64,000 nt of DNA from Methanosarcina sp. UBA5 (lineage in GTDB: Archaea; Halobacteriota; Methanosarcinia; Methanosarcinales; Methanosarcinaceae). The stretch covers positions 13,784 to 77,783 of the forward strand of contig NZ_DAVG01000103.1 of the NCBI RefSeq assembly GCF_002505485.1, given 5' to 3'. The position numbers and the translations under genes were made by a program. Below, piece after piece: positions 17,540-26,035 of this stretch (within the stretch, counting starts at the first letter, position 1; the number at the start of each line of letters is the position of its first letter). The notes under the pieces are model-generated. The model saw only the letters and a list, made by a program, of their open reading frames with translations. It was not told the origin of the DNA and ran no database searches.

Positions 17540-17809
17540 ATGAAAAAACGAGAAAGACTGGAGATAATATATGATATATTAGTTCTGATAAGCAATAATC
17601 ACAACCAGATAAAACCTACCCCACTACTTAGAAAATCCAATTTATGTTCAATCCAGTTTGAGAAGTATATTTTAGAACTTCTTGAAAAGGACTTTATAGA
17701 AACTCAGATCGTTGATTCAAAAAAGCACTATAAACTTACGAAGAAAGGCTTCAAATATATCGACGAATACAAATCATTTCTAAAGATTATAGAAGACTTT
17801 GATCTTTAA
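17540..17809 (+). CDS. Small winged-helix DNA-binding protein
   Basis: An 89-residue archaeal winged-helix protein of the HTH_45 type. The pattern is ERLEIIYDILVLI, then TPLLRKSNLCSIQFEKYILELLEKDFIE, then KHYKLTKKGFKYIDEY, which is helix 1, recognition helix and wing. A GTG at 17513 is in frame, but the ATG at 17540 has a GAGGT site 8 bases before it and gives the normal N-terminus. It precedes the cca fragment and lies opposite the ABC-3C operon. It may control that operon; this is inference only. Confidence 0.75.
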   Translation: MKKRERLEIIYDILVLISNNHNQIKPTPLLRKSNLCSIQFEKYILELLEKDFIETQIVDSKKHYKLTKKGFKYIDEYKSFLKIIEDFDL

Positions 17810-17843
17810 TCTTAATACATGCAATAGTGGCCGAAGCTGAAAT

Positions 17844-18119
17844 ATGGAAGACTCTAAAAGGATATACAAAAGATTCAAGGAAAAATATCAGGCGGCTGAA
17901 GGCGTTTTCGAAGGATATGTCGAAAACGGAAAATATGTTTTTGAAATCCGGCGCAAGTACCCGACGGCAAAAGGGCTTCTCGAAGACCGACTCATGACCT
18001 GCTCCCTTGGAAAACAAATGCATAAAAGCGTGAATGAGGGCTTTGAGATTATAGAGAATGCAGGAATTTGCAGGTTAGAAGATACAGATTTCAAGATTTT
18101 TTTGAGGAAATGGATGTAA
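17844..18119 (+). pseudogene. Duplicated 3' fragment of cca (tail domain only)
   Basis: From 17874 to the TAA at 18119 the DNA matches 3837-4082 of cca over exactly 246 bases with no indel, roughly 85% identical by eye. The encoded segment, from FKEKYQAA to the FLRKWM end, is the CCA-enzyme tail domain, 82 residues. The first 10 residues (MEDSKRIYKR) come from unrelated DNA. There is no catalytic domain, so it cannot add CCA. The frame has stayed open and most differences are synonymous or conservative, so it may be expressed. Otherwise it is an old duplication scar. Confidence 0.85.
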
Positions 18120-18205
18120 ACCTGTTATGGGAAATAAGAAGTTGTGCTCAATTAGCTGGTTTACATTTTGGATCAGAATGCGTTTTTTGCTATTTGCATC
18201 CGTTT

Positions 18206-20086
18206 TTAGCTATTAGTATGCACTGGGAATAGGCCGTATCGGCCTTCTTCAATGTTTCCAGAGAACAAGTGCACGTGAGCGAGGTTCTCTATGTTTTCAG
18301 GGGGATCAACATTCTCTAATATGATGAACTGGCCGAGATGATGTATCGAAGCTAAATGTTCGAAGAACCTTTCTTTTAAAGAAGTCTTTGAAAGTTCCTT
18401 TTCATCCTCTGTAAGATCTCCTAATTTCGTATCTTTCATAGGATCCCTGTAAGTTAACAGCGGCGTATCGAGCACAACAAATCCCGGGTGTGGAAGTCCT
18501 CTATCGCGGCAAAACAATAGAAGTGCGACCTTGAAAGCTGCATGTGTTACAGCCCTAACACCTTTACCATTGTCAATACGCAATTTCCCATCAATTCTCA
18601 GATCATATTTATCATAATCAAATGACACATCACAATCGCCGGGAAATTCCCATCTTTTAAGTACCTCGCTGACAATTTTGCAGAATTCGTGCGATTCATC
18701 TGCTGGAAGGATTAATTTTGGATTGTTTGCATTTGAAGGTTTTTTAAGATTTTTCAGTTCCTTTCGCTTTAAGAATAACTCTTCCCTTTTTTCAAGAAGA
18801 AACACTCCCTGTCTTGCATAATCTCTTGCCTTAATAATCTCATTCAGTTCAAGGTGACTTTTATTGACGTCTGGAGTTAGAGAAACGATATTCTGCTCAA
18901 CTGTCGCGAGCCTCTCCTTAAGATCTGGAAGAGTGGATTTGAGTTTATCTCTCTCATATTTAAGATTATTAACGGTAGCTACAAGATCTGAGCGTTGATG
19001 TTCAATTTTTTCGATTTCCACTAGCGATGCATGACTTATCTTTTTAATATTTTCCAATGAATATGCATGTTTTTGCATTTCAATAGGTGTACCACATAGC
19101 GGGCAATCCAATTCACTACCGAATGACAAGATAAAACTTGCCTCATCTAATGCCCTCAATCTTTCAATATCAGAAAGATAAACTTCTTCGAGTTGTTTAA
19201 AGCGTTCGATATGAAGTTGAACTTCTTCTAGTCGAGTACTTATTCTTGGAATCTGAACCGACAAAAGTCGTTTCTCCTCAACAAGTTTCAGAATTGGCTC
19301 CTGAACTAATTTCAACTCTGCCTGAATTTGCTTAAATTTCTCATCTAATAGCTCAATCTGGGCTGGAAGATTATCGACATTTGGATAGTTTTCTGCCAAT
19401 TTTAACTCGACATCGGAAATCATTTCCTCAATTACTTCAAGCATAGCGGCCTTTGATGTTTTGAAGGTGCTTTCTTTGACGTTGGCCACAATTGCACTAT
19501 CATCTGCGCCAGTGAGAAGAAATCTGAAGACGCTACGCTCCTTCGTGCGATTAACAGGGTTTCCACTCTCAATGGGTGATCGATCAATATAGATACTAGT
19601 CTCGTCAACCAGTAGAATTTCCGCAAGGTCACGGAAACTTAAACTATGCTTTTCTCCCACAGCATTATTAGCTACAAACTTGCCAGATAATTTTAGATAT
19701 TTAAGTAGGAACTGAGATAGGTTAGTATCAGTTTTGGAATCGTGCTTTGGGGATAGTATTCTTATTTTTTGTTCAATCTGAGCTGAGTATATGAGACCGT
19801 TATAAAGCTCGTATTGTCCCCCTGAGATTGCTCTGAACAGGGTGAAATCGCCTATACCTTCTAGAGAGAAACCAAGCCAAATTCCTTCGTATCCCTTTCG
19901 TTCTTTAAAATCGGATAGCGGCTTTGAGCCGCCGAGCATAAAATCAAGCGATTTCAGCGTGAATGACTTTCCGGTATTCGAAGCTCCATAAATAAGGTTT
20001 GTTCCAGGCTGGAAATCTAAGCTAGCTGGCTCTACATTAGGTCCGGTAAACACAAGATGTTTAATAATCAATCCTTTGTGTGTCAC
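18206..20086 (-). CDS. ABC-3C system ATPase (DUF3732-type, SMC/Rad50-like)
   Basis: A 626-residue ABC/SMC-type ATPase. Walker A is GASNTGKS (34-41). A long coiled-coil middle (~215-480) has a Rad50-like zinc-hook motif, CPLCG, near 325. The C-terminal ATPase lobe has GFVVLDTPLLTY as Walker B (~545). The overall pattern fits the DUF3732 family. The gene is last in a three-gene operon whose order and overlaps fit the ABC-three-component systems described by Krishnan, Aravind and colleagues. Its ATG overlaps the middle-component stop by 4 bases. It is expected to sense or remodel nucleic acid and license the nuclease component; that is inference from the family. Confidence 0.87.
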   Translation of the reverse strand: MTHKGLIIKHLVFTGPNVEPASLDFQPGTNLIYGASNTGKSFTLKSLDFMLGGSKPLSDFKERKGYEGIWLGFSLEGIGDFTLFRAISGGQYELYNGLIYSAQIEQKIRILSPKHDSKTDTNLSQFLLKYLKLSGKFVANNAVGEKHSLSFRDLAEILLVDETSIYIDRSPIESGNPVNRTKERSVFRFLLTGADDSAIVANVKESTFKTSKAAMLEVIEEMISDVELKLAENYPNVDNLPAQIELLDEKFKQIQAELKLVQEPILKLVEEKRLLSVQIPRISTRLEEVQLHIERFKQLEEVYLSDIERLRALDEASFILSFGSELDCPLCGTPIEMQKHAYSLENIKKISHASLVEIEKIEHQRSDLVATVNNLKYERDKLKSTLPDLKERLATVEQNIVSLTPDVNKSHLELNEIIKARDYARQGVFLLEKREELFLKRKELKNLKKPSNANNPKLILPADESHEFCKIVSEVLKRWEFPGDCDVSFDYDKYDLRIDGKLRIDNGKGVRAVTHAAFKVALLLFCRDRGLPHPGFVVLDTPLLTYRDPMKDTKLGDLTEDEKELSKTSLKERFFEHLASIHHLGQFIILENVDPPENIENLAHVHLFSGNIEEGRYGLFPVHTNS

Positions 20087-20595
20087 GCTCGATACCCCGT
20101 AGATACTTCTTCATGTTGAAATTCTATACTCCATCTACCTAATTTGTCTGTAATTAACTTCTTCATTTGTTCTTTATCCATGTTACAGAAATTTTCTGCG
20201 AGCCATTCTGACCTCGCTTTTAAATCACAGGCATATTTAGAGCGCATCAACTCAACAAAAGAGTACGCTTCGTCGCTGGCTTGATAAAAAATTCCACGCT
20301 CATCAGCAAGAACATCAATCAAGTGTAGACGACGCATTAACGTTAAACTTTCTTCAATTAAGCTCCGACGAACCAGTAATTCACCGCTACGAGATGGCAC
20401 ATCTGGATGAAGACTCTTTGGGCCTCCGATATCGCTTGTATGGACAACTAGATGATCAAACCATGTAATCTGAGATAAGTCGAAAGCTTTAGGATGAGCC
20501 GCATTAAGAACAACTACCGCACGTACACCAGTCTCAAGAGGGCTATTAAATAAAACCGTATTCTGTGTTTCATCCGAATCTTTTATTGATGCCAT
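20083..20595 (-). CDS. ABC-3C system middle component
   Basis: A 170-residue protein without catalytic motifs, between the nuclease and ATPase genes. It begins with an acidic stretch, then NSPLETGVRAVVVLNAAHPKAFDLSQITWFDHLVVHTSDI, LLVRRSLIEESLTLMRRLHLID and a C-terminal half resembling a winged-helix adaptor. This matches the small middle-component proteins of ABC-3C loci, where they bridge ATPase and effector. It overlaps the upstream gene by 13 bases and the downstream gene by 4, so expression is tightly coupled. The assignment rests on context plus overall pattern. Confidence 0.75.
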   Translation of the reverse strand: MASIKDSDETQNTVLFNSPLETGVRAVVVLNAAHPKAFDLSQITWFDHLVVHTSDIGGPKSLHPDVPSRSGELLVRRSLIEESLTLMRRLHLIDVLADERGIFYQASDEAYSFVELMRSKYACDLKARSEWLAENFCNMDKEQMKKLITDKLGRWSIEFQHEEVSTGYRA

Positions 20596-21584
20596 ATCAA
20601 GTCACCCTCATTTGCGAAGTGGTGGCAAACACCTTGCTTAATTGGAACACGAGCATACTTAGCTAGTGGTCCAGATGCGTGCACAACCGAAGCCTGTATC
20701 ATAACAGCATCTACGCGGGCTAAAGAATCTGTATGTTCAGCACTAAAAGTATCAATAACCCCATAATAGATATCTTTTTCAAATGAATCAAGAACTTCCG
20801 GCTCTGTATTGTCGCGATAAAATCGCTTAAAAGCATCAGCATCGTAGAAACGTTCACGTTGACGTAATAGATGGATACTATATTCGGGATGATTTTCAAT
20901 ATCTTTATAGTCAGCAAAATTTTGTCCGCATCGCTGGCTATATGCGCCGACAAGCTGCTTTATGTAAGGAAGTTCTGAATCCTGAACTTCTGCTGGTGTC
21001 TGACCTTTGGGAGCTGGTCCCAGCTCCTCTCCAAACCATTTATGAAGCACAGTCTTAATGCAAGCATCTTTCAGGATATTATTAAGGGTTAAACGCTCAA
21101 TAGTAGAAAAATCGAAGGCGCATATGAATGCCTTTAGGCCATCGTCAAGAGAGATCTGCGAGCTATCAATTATTTTTGTAGAACAGTATTTATCCCACTC
21201 ATCAATCAGTTTGGCTTTAAATTGACTGGGGTTGTAAATGAGTTTTTCGAGGTTTCGGTTCACACCACGGGGAGCAACAAAGAAATATCGCTCAGGGACT
21301 GAGAATTCTCCCTGGTTAGCGTAATAAAGCATTTTTCCGATTTCTAAAATCGCTGTTTCCGTAGGAAGTTTCCTTCCATACTGTTTACATTGATAGTTGT
21401 GCCAAGGCCCTTCATGCCGTTTTTTTGAAAGAAATCCTACTACATCGCGTCCCAAATCCCCAGCGCCAGAGAATCTAGCGACTTCAATATAACCCTTAGC
21501 CCTGCAACTAATCCAGTCATCGACAAACTGCTCCAATTCTTCGTCATTCAAAGCCAGAATCTGCCTATCGTAATTATTCTTCAT
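20583..21584 (-). CDS. ABC-3C effector: Mrr-like restriction endonuclease plus C-terminal system domain
   Basis: First gene of the operon, 333 residues from the ATG at 21584; a GTG at 21593 would add three. The N-terminus (~20-75) has the Mrr-type PD-(D/E)xK pattern: E in GYIEVARFSG, D in GDLGRDVVGF and QxK in NYQCKQYG. The rest (~150-333) is a largely helical domain ending CHHFANEGDLIWHQ. It has no enzyme motif and fits the C-terminal domain that ABC-3C effectors use to join the complex. It probably cuts DNA when the ATPase senses invading nucleic acid; this is inference from the system type. A helicase or methyltransferase partner is absent, so a classical Mrr or type I restriction system is unlikely. 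Confidence 0.82.
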   Translation of the reverse strand: MKNNYDRQILALNDEELEQFVDDWISCRAKGYIEVARFSGAGDLGRDVVGFLSKKRHEGPWHNYQCKQYGRKLPTETAILEIGKMLYYANQGEFSVPERYFFVAPRGVNRNLEKLIYNPSQFKAKLIDEWDKYCSTKIIDSSQISLDDGLKAFICAFDFSTIERLTLNNILKDACIKTVLHKWFGEELGPAPKGQTPAEVQDSELPYIKQLVGAYSQRCGQNFADYKDIENHPEYSIHLLRQRERFYDADAFKRFYRDNTEPEVLDSFEKDIYYGVIDTFSAEHTDSLARVDAVMIQASVVHASGPLAKYARVPIKQGVCHHFANEGDLIWHQ

Positions 21585-21956
21585 AATGTACACATCATGA
21601 ATCAGGTTTTTCCTAAATTTATTAAAAGTAGAAAAAGGAAAACAATATTAATTTAGAATAATTAGTAGTATCAGATGACACTAAAGGTTTCACGATATTA
21701 AGCATCTATAAATATCCATATTAACAATTAATTAGCTACGTTTGATACTTTACAACGGTTAAATGTTATTGTATATATAACTTATTAAATTGTCTTCGTT
21801 TTAACGAAATTAGTTAGAAATTCTTGAGGATTACCCAAAAAATTCCAAGAGAATTAGGACTGGCAGCAGTATGCAGCAATTGTAGCAGCTGCTTATACAA
21901 GGACTTTGATTGAAACTATGCCATAAACGCCAGTAATGATCCAACCGTGAAGTAAA
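21585..21956. other. Intergenic region upstream of the ABC-3C operon
   Basis: AT-rich, about 370 bases. It must hold the operon promoter. No gene or repeat was recognised. Confidence 0.4.
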
Positions 21957-22808
21957 TTAATAAAGCTGAACAAACCCTTCGACCCTTTTCTGATAATAAA
22001 GATATTCCTGGGCATACCCGCAGTAGTGCCCGAAATATTCCCGTCCCCAGTCTCCCATACAACTCATGTTTTTGCAGGTTTCAAAGTAACTGTCATCTAT
22101 GTGGTAATGCTGGATGATCTGTCTGACATGAGTATCTACCGGGAAAGATTCCATTTTCTCGAAAGCGAAAAGGAGCACACAGTCAGCAACCTTTTCCCCT
22201 ATGCCGCGAAGCCTCATAAGGCGTTCCCGCGCATACCTATATTCCAGGCGGAAAAGCACATCAAGATCCAGCTCGCCCGACGCAACTTCTTCGGCTGCGG
22301 CTTTTATGTTCTGGGTCCTGAATCCCAGCTTGCATTTGTCAAGCTCAGCGGGATCGGCATTTGCAAGGGTTTCAGGGTCAGGAAAGCTGAAATAACCTGG
22401 TTCAAGCTCCTGCCCAAAAAACTGGCTAAGTAGGGAAATTCTTTTTTGAATTGTAGAGATGCTTGAGGCCGTTGCGAGCATATATGAGATAAGGCACTCC
22501 CAGGGATTCTGCCGGATCAGCCGCAGGCCCCAATATTTGCGGATCGACCTGTCGATCAGAAGGTCCCGGTTTATACTTTCGTAGATTGAAAGCAGATTGT
22601 CGTCCAGGCGAAAATAGCGAGAAAGAAACTCAGGCTGAAGCTTTGAATCGACAATCAGCTGTTCATTGTCCTGCGAAAGCCTGAGAACCTGATCTCCGAC
22701 AACGCCTGTCCACCAGTCTCCGTCCCGCGCCCAGCGGAAGACCTGCCCGCAGTCCAGCGTATAATTTAGGTCAAAAATTTCGGGTTTAAGCCTGTACGTC
22801 CAGCTCAA
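21957..22808 (-). CDS. 8-oxoguanine DNA glycosylase (Ogg/AlkA superfamily)
   Basis: Base-excision repair glycosylase, 283 residues. The N-terminal OGG-type domain contains LDCGQVFRW. The helix-hairpin-helix and catalytic region are in LRGIGEKVADCVLLFAFEKMESFPVDTHV (~205-235): Lys in GEKVAD is the Schiff-base nucleophile and Asp in VDTHV the catalytic acid. The 5' end overlaps the upstream ADP-kinase-like gene by 23 bases, so the two are co-transcribed. The specificity is assigned from the Ogg-type N-terminus; a broader alkyl-base glycosylase is possible. Confidence 0.92.
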   Translation of the reverse strand: MSWTYRLKPEIFDLNYTLDCGQVFRWARDGDWWTGVVGDQVLRLSQDNEQLIVDSKLQPEFLSRYFRLDDNLLSIYESINRDLLIDRSIRKYWGLRLIRQNPWECLISYMLATASSISTIQKRISLLSQFFGQELEPGYFSFPDPETLANADPAELDKCKLGFRTQNIKAAAEEVASGELDLDVLFRLEYRYARERLMRLRGIGEKVADCVLLFAFEKMESFPVDTHVRQIIQHYHIDDSYFETCKNMSCMGDWGREYFGHYCGYAQEYLYYQKRVEGFVQLY

Positions 22809-24222
22809 GCCCCCTGAGAAAAGTCCCTGCAGTTAACGTATCTCCCAGCCCGACCGTAGTTACGGGAGATCTGGAAAGCAATGTGGGGAGCATGCAAATT
22901 GTATAACCTCCCCTGAAAGCATAAGCACCCTGTCTGAAAGTTTTTCCATTAAAAGCTCTAAGGAAAGCTTCAATCTGTTTTCTTCCAAACGGGCTTTCCT
23001 CAAGTTTCGAAGCTTCTTCTTCCACGAATTTTCTCCCTTCAAGCCTGCCTGAGGCTGCATACACGCCAGCACACCGAACTCCGAATTCCAGGGCTTCAAG
23101 CTTTTCTCCAGCTGCCGTCTGCAAAATTGAACTTTCGGATTCATCCATTTCAAATTCAGAACCCAGAGGCGAATTAAACTTAAAATCAGTTTTAAACACC
23201 GCCAGCACAAATTCCCTGGTATGAATCATGAGATTCTTAATCCCGTGCCTTGATGCCAGTCTGAAAGCTGCGTCGGCTACAGCATCTGGATCCATATGCA
23301 TAAGCTTTTCTCCGGGCACTCCATGCAAATTGTAAAACATTGAAAGCTCGTCTTCATTCATCCCAAGACTATCGGAAAGCTTTGCAAACTTCAGAAAAAC
23401 CGAATTTGCAATTTCTTTACTTGCAAAGTGCCCGAATTCCAGGTGAATCTGAAGCTTATCGTTTCTGGCTTTCCAGCTTTTTAGCTGTGAGAGGGTATTA
23501 TCAAGAATTGCTTTATAATTAAGGCCATTGGGATAGTTCTCAAGCAGTAGATGAAACCCAGATATGAGTACGCCGTCAAGCTCGCAGGCATGTTGAAGGG
23601 CATACTGCTCAAAAGCAGGATTGACAAAGAGCCTGAGGTTTAAATGATCGCAGGTCGCTATGAAGCGGTTTTCCCTCGGAACCCTTACCTCGGTTCCGTA
23701 TAAGGAAAATGTTTCCCCCTCGGAAAAATCAAATACAAAATGTATGGGTTCCTGGCTGCTGGAAAAAGCACCTTTATTTTCTTCAGGCTCTTTCCTTGCG
23801 TTTTCGATTATCTGCATGGAGGCTTCCGGAAAGTAGATCGCTTTTTTTGAGAAGAGAGAAAGCTGAGTTTTGGAGGGCACTGCAACATTCGGAATTACTC
23901 TGGAAGCGCCTAACTGGGAAAGGGCATTTGCCATTATTCCTGCGTTTCCGCCCATTCTTACGAGGGATTTTCCGAAATAGTGACTTTTAAGGAACTCGAA
24001 AACGGATTGCTCAAAAACAAGCCATTCGGCACCACACCCGTTTTTCATACAATAGGCAAGCCCTGCCACAAAATCTGATTCCGAAAAGATTTTTCCGGGG
24101 GGGTTCTCAATTTTATCAAGGATTTCAGCCGCTTCGAAAGTTCCCAGCAGTTTCGAAATCTCGGCCCCGCTGATCCGGTACACTGAATCTATATTGACAT
24201 TATATCCGCAAAGTATATTCAT
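22786..24222 (-). CDS. ADP-dependent phosphofructokinase/glucokinase family protein
   Basis: A 478-residue ribokinase-fold protein of the ADP-PFK/GK family. Recognisable parts are YNVNIDSVYRI (~8), RMGGNAGIMANALSQLGASRV (~100) and TTVGLGDTLTAGTFLRG (~458), where GLGD is the catalytic anion-hole/base motif. It is a divergent paralogue of the ADP-PFK encoded just upstream at 24346. Substrate contacts differ, so it may phosphorylate another sugar. It is followed, overlapping, by the ogg gene. Confidence 0.88.
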   Translation of the reverse strand: MNILCGYNVNIDSVYRISGAEISKLLGTFEAAEILDKIENPPGKIFSESDFVAGLAYCMKNGCGAEWLVFEQSVFEFLKSHYFGKSLVRMGGNAGIMANALSQLGASRVIPNVAVPSKTQLSLFSKKAIYFPEASMQIIENARKEPEENKGAFSSSQEPIHFVFDFSEGETFSLYGTEVRVPRENRFIATCDHLNLRLFVNPAFEQYALQHACELDGVLISGFHLLLENYPNGLNYKAILDNTLSQLKSWKARNDKLQIHLEFGHFASKEIANSVFLKFAKLSDSLGMNEDELSMFYNLHGVPGEKLMHMDPDAVADAAFRLASRHGIKNLMIHTREFVLAVFKTDFKFNSPLGSEFEMDESESSILQTAAGEKLEALEFGVRCAGVYAASGRLEGRKFVEEEASKLEESPFGRKQIEAFLRAFNGKTFRQGAYAFRGGYTICMLPTLLSRSPVTTVGLGDTLTAGTFLRGLELDVQA

Positions 24223-24345
24223 CTAACCAGTTCCTGTATCCATGGAATAGAAAGCACGTGAGAGGCAAATGGGAAGCAAATGGTATGGCAGGTGGGAAAC
24301 GAGTGAGGGGCGGAATGGGCGGCTTCGGATTAAATGAAGGAGAAT

Positions 24346-25821
24346 TTATTCTCCCGCTTGCCTCTGCTTCATTCTTGCAAGCATGGCTGCAAAAGCTCCT
24401 GCCGAGATCGCATCGCCTATCCCGACTGTTGCTTTGGGCTTATCTACCACCTTGGAAGGGATTAAAACCGCATCATGATCAGGCCCATAGAGATATCCGT
24501 ATTCGAACTCTTCAGGGGTACAGAGTTTCTTCCCTACGCAGTAAAGCTTGAAATTCTCGAGGTCTTCTATGCCTTTAATTGAAACCGGAACTGTCAGCCC
24601 TGCTTCTACGTCCTCAAGGTTCTCAATTGTTCCTTTAAGGGCTTTGGCACCTGCAAGGGTTGAGGAAAAAAGTAGGGCATCCCTATGTTCTTTAAGTGTA
24701 AGAGGATGACCTTTTGCAAGGACACAGATGTAAAAGCCAAGAGAATGCACATGAACCCTTTCAAGCGACAGGTCCTTTAAAAGCTGAACAGCTCCCTGGT
24801 AAAGCGAGGTTATTCCGGTCTCTTCTTTTCTTATCACGGAATAAGAGAGTTCCTCATGCCCCAGGACGTTCAGGGCGTTTGCCACTTCCACAGTATCAAG
24901 ACCCAGGGAATGAACATGCTTGGCAACAATTTCGGTCAGGATAGCCTTTCTTATTACCCGGTTCTGAATGGATGTAAGTTCTACATGAATACGGAGTTCA
25001 GGATTTAAAGCCTTAAGTTTCTCAATAGCTTTTACGGAATGAAAAACGTAGTCCTTATACGTAGACCCATCCTCGTACTGCTCTCTTATCATCTGATAAC
25101 CTGAAAGCATTGCTCCGTCAATCGGGAAGAGTGAGTCAAGGTGCTCATAGATTTCCCTGTCCATATCCAGGCGGATCCAATTCGGGCGGGAGGATATTAT
25201 AAGTCGATTGTCTCTCGGCACCTGGAATTTGCTTCCACCACAAGTTATTTCCAAGCCTCTGGAATACTCAAAGATCCAGTTGACTTTTGATTCGATTCCG
25301 GTTTTGAAGGCTTCCCGTGGGGGTTTAAGCACGACCTTTCCGCCTTCTACCTTAGGGTGCACAAGATTGTCAGAAGCCACAAAATATTCTGCCTGTTCTT
25401 CTGAAAGCCAGGGAATATACGCCACCACCTTTTTTATTCCGAGGCGAGCAAGAAGATTGGAAATTATCCCTGCCTGGCCGCCCATGCGCGCATAGTCAAA
25501 ACCCAGGTGCTCTTTCAGCCATTCATGAGTATCTGAGGTATGAGTAGGAATTTCAGCGGCTTTGCCTTCTCTCATAGAAATAATCAGGCGAGCCATGAAA
25601 TCCAGAGGCTCTTTTATTTCTCTCGGATATGTTTCAACTCTTGCCTGAATGTCAGCCTCATTAAAAAGCCCTATAAGCATGGACAGTTCTTTATCTGTAA
25701 GGTGTTTGATAGCATCGATATTACTATTGTAAGCTACAAACATACCATCCAGATAAGGAAGGGCCTTTTTGACATTGTAAAAACCGTCGTTGTAGCGCTG
25801 TTCCCATTCTTGTATATCCAC
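24346..25821 (-). CDS. pfkC: ADP-specific phosphofructokinase
   Basis: Catalyses fructose 6-phosphate + ADP to fructose 1,6-bisphosphate + AMP in the modified archaeal glycolysis. It has 491 residues. Motifs are AYNSNIDAIKHL (~30), RMGGQAGIISNLLARLGI (~117), the NRLIISSRP strand (~205) and KATVGIGDAISAGAFAAML (~465) with the catalytic Asp in GIGD. It is about 120 bases upstream of its paralogue on the same strand. In Methanosarcina it would serve glycogen use. Some homologues also accept glucose, which cannot be excluded. Confidence 0.93.
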   Translation of the reverse strand: MDIQEWEQRYNDGFYNVKKALPYLDGMFVAYNSNIDAIKHLTDKELSMLIGLFNEADIQARVETYPREIKEPLDFMARLIISMREGKAAEIPTHTSDTHEWLKEHLGFDYARMGGQAGIISNLLARLGIKKVVAYIPWLSEEQAEYFVASDNLVHPKVEGGKVVLKPPREAFKTGIESKVNWIFEYSRGLEITCGGSKFQVPRDNRLIISSRPNWIRLDMDREIYEHLDSLFPIDGAMLSGYQMIREQYEDGSTYKDYVFHSVKAIEKLKALNPELRIHVELTSIQNRVIRKAILTEIVAKHVHSLGLDTVEVANALNVLGHEELSYSVIRKEETGITSLYQGAVQLLKDLSLERVHVHSLGFYICVLAKGHPLTLKEHRDALLFSSTLAGAKALKGTIENLEDVEAGLTVPVSIKGIEDLENFKLYCVGKKLCTPEEFEYGYLYGPDHDAVLIPSKVVDKPKATVGIGDAISAGAFAAMLARMKQRQAGE

Positions 25822-26035
25822 TTAACAAACCCCCTGGAAATATATATCTGAACCTGAAATAATTTGTAGGGATTAGGGGAGACCGAATTTTTTCCCAAAG
25901 TGAGCTTGCTTAAATTTAGAATTAATCTTGCTTACATTTTTTATTTCCTTCGACCTGTTTTTTAAGTCCTGTACTGCAGTAAGTCATATACTGGCATTAA
26001 GCTTGTATTCAACATTGCATTAGGATATTTCAGCA

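Noticed and set aside
4083..17873. Interval between the two cca copies as an integrated element
   Set aside because: No integrase, replication gene or tRNA target was found and the repeat copies are diverged, so it is left as a hypothesis rather than a feature.
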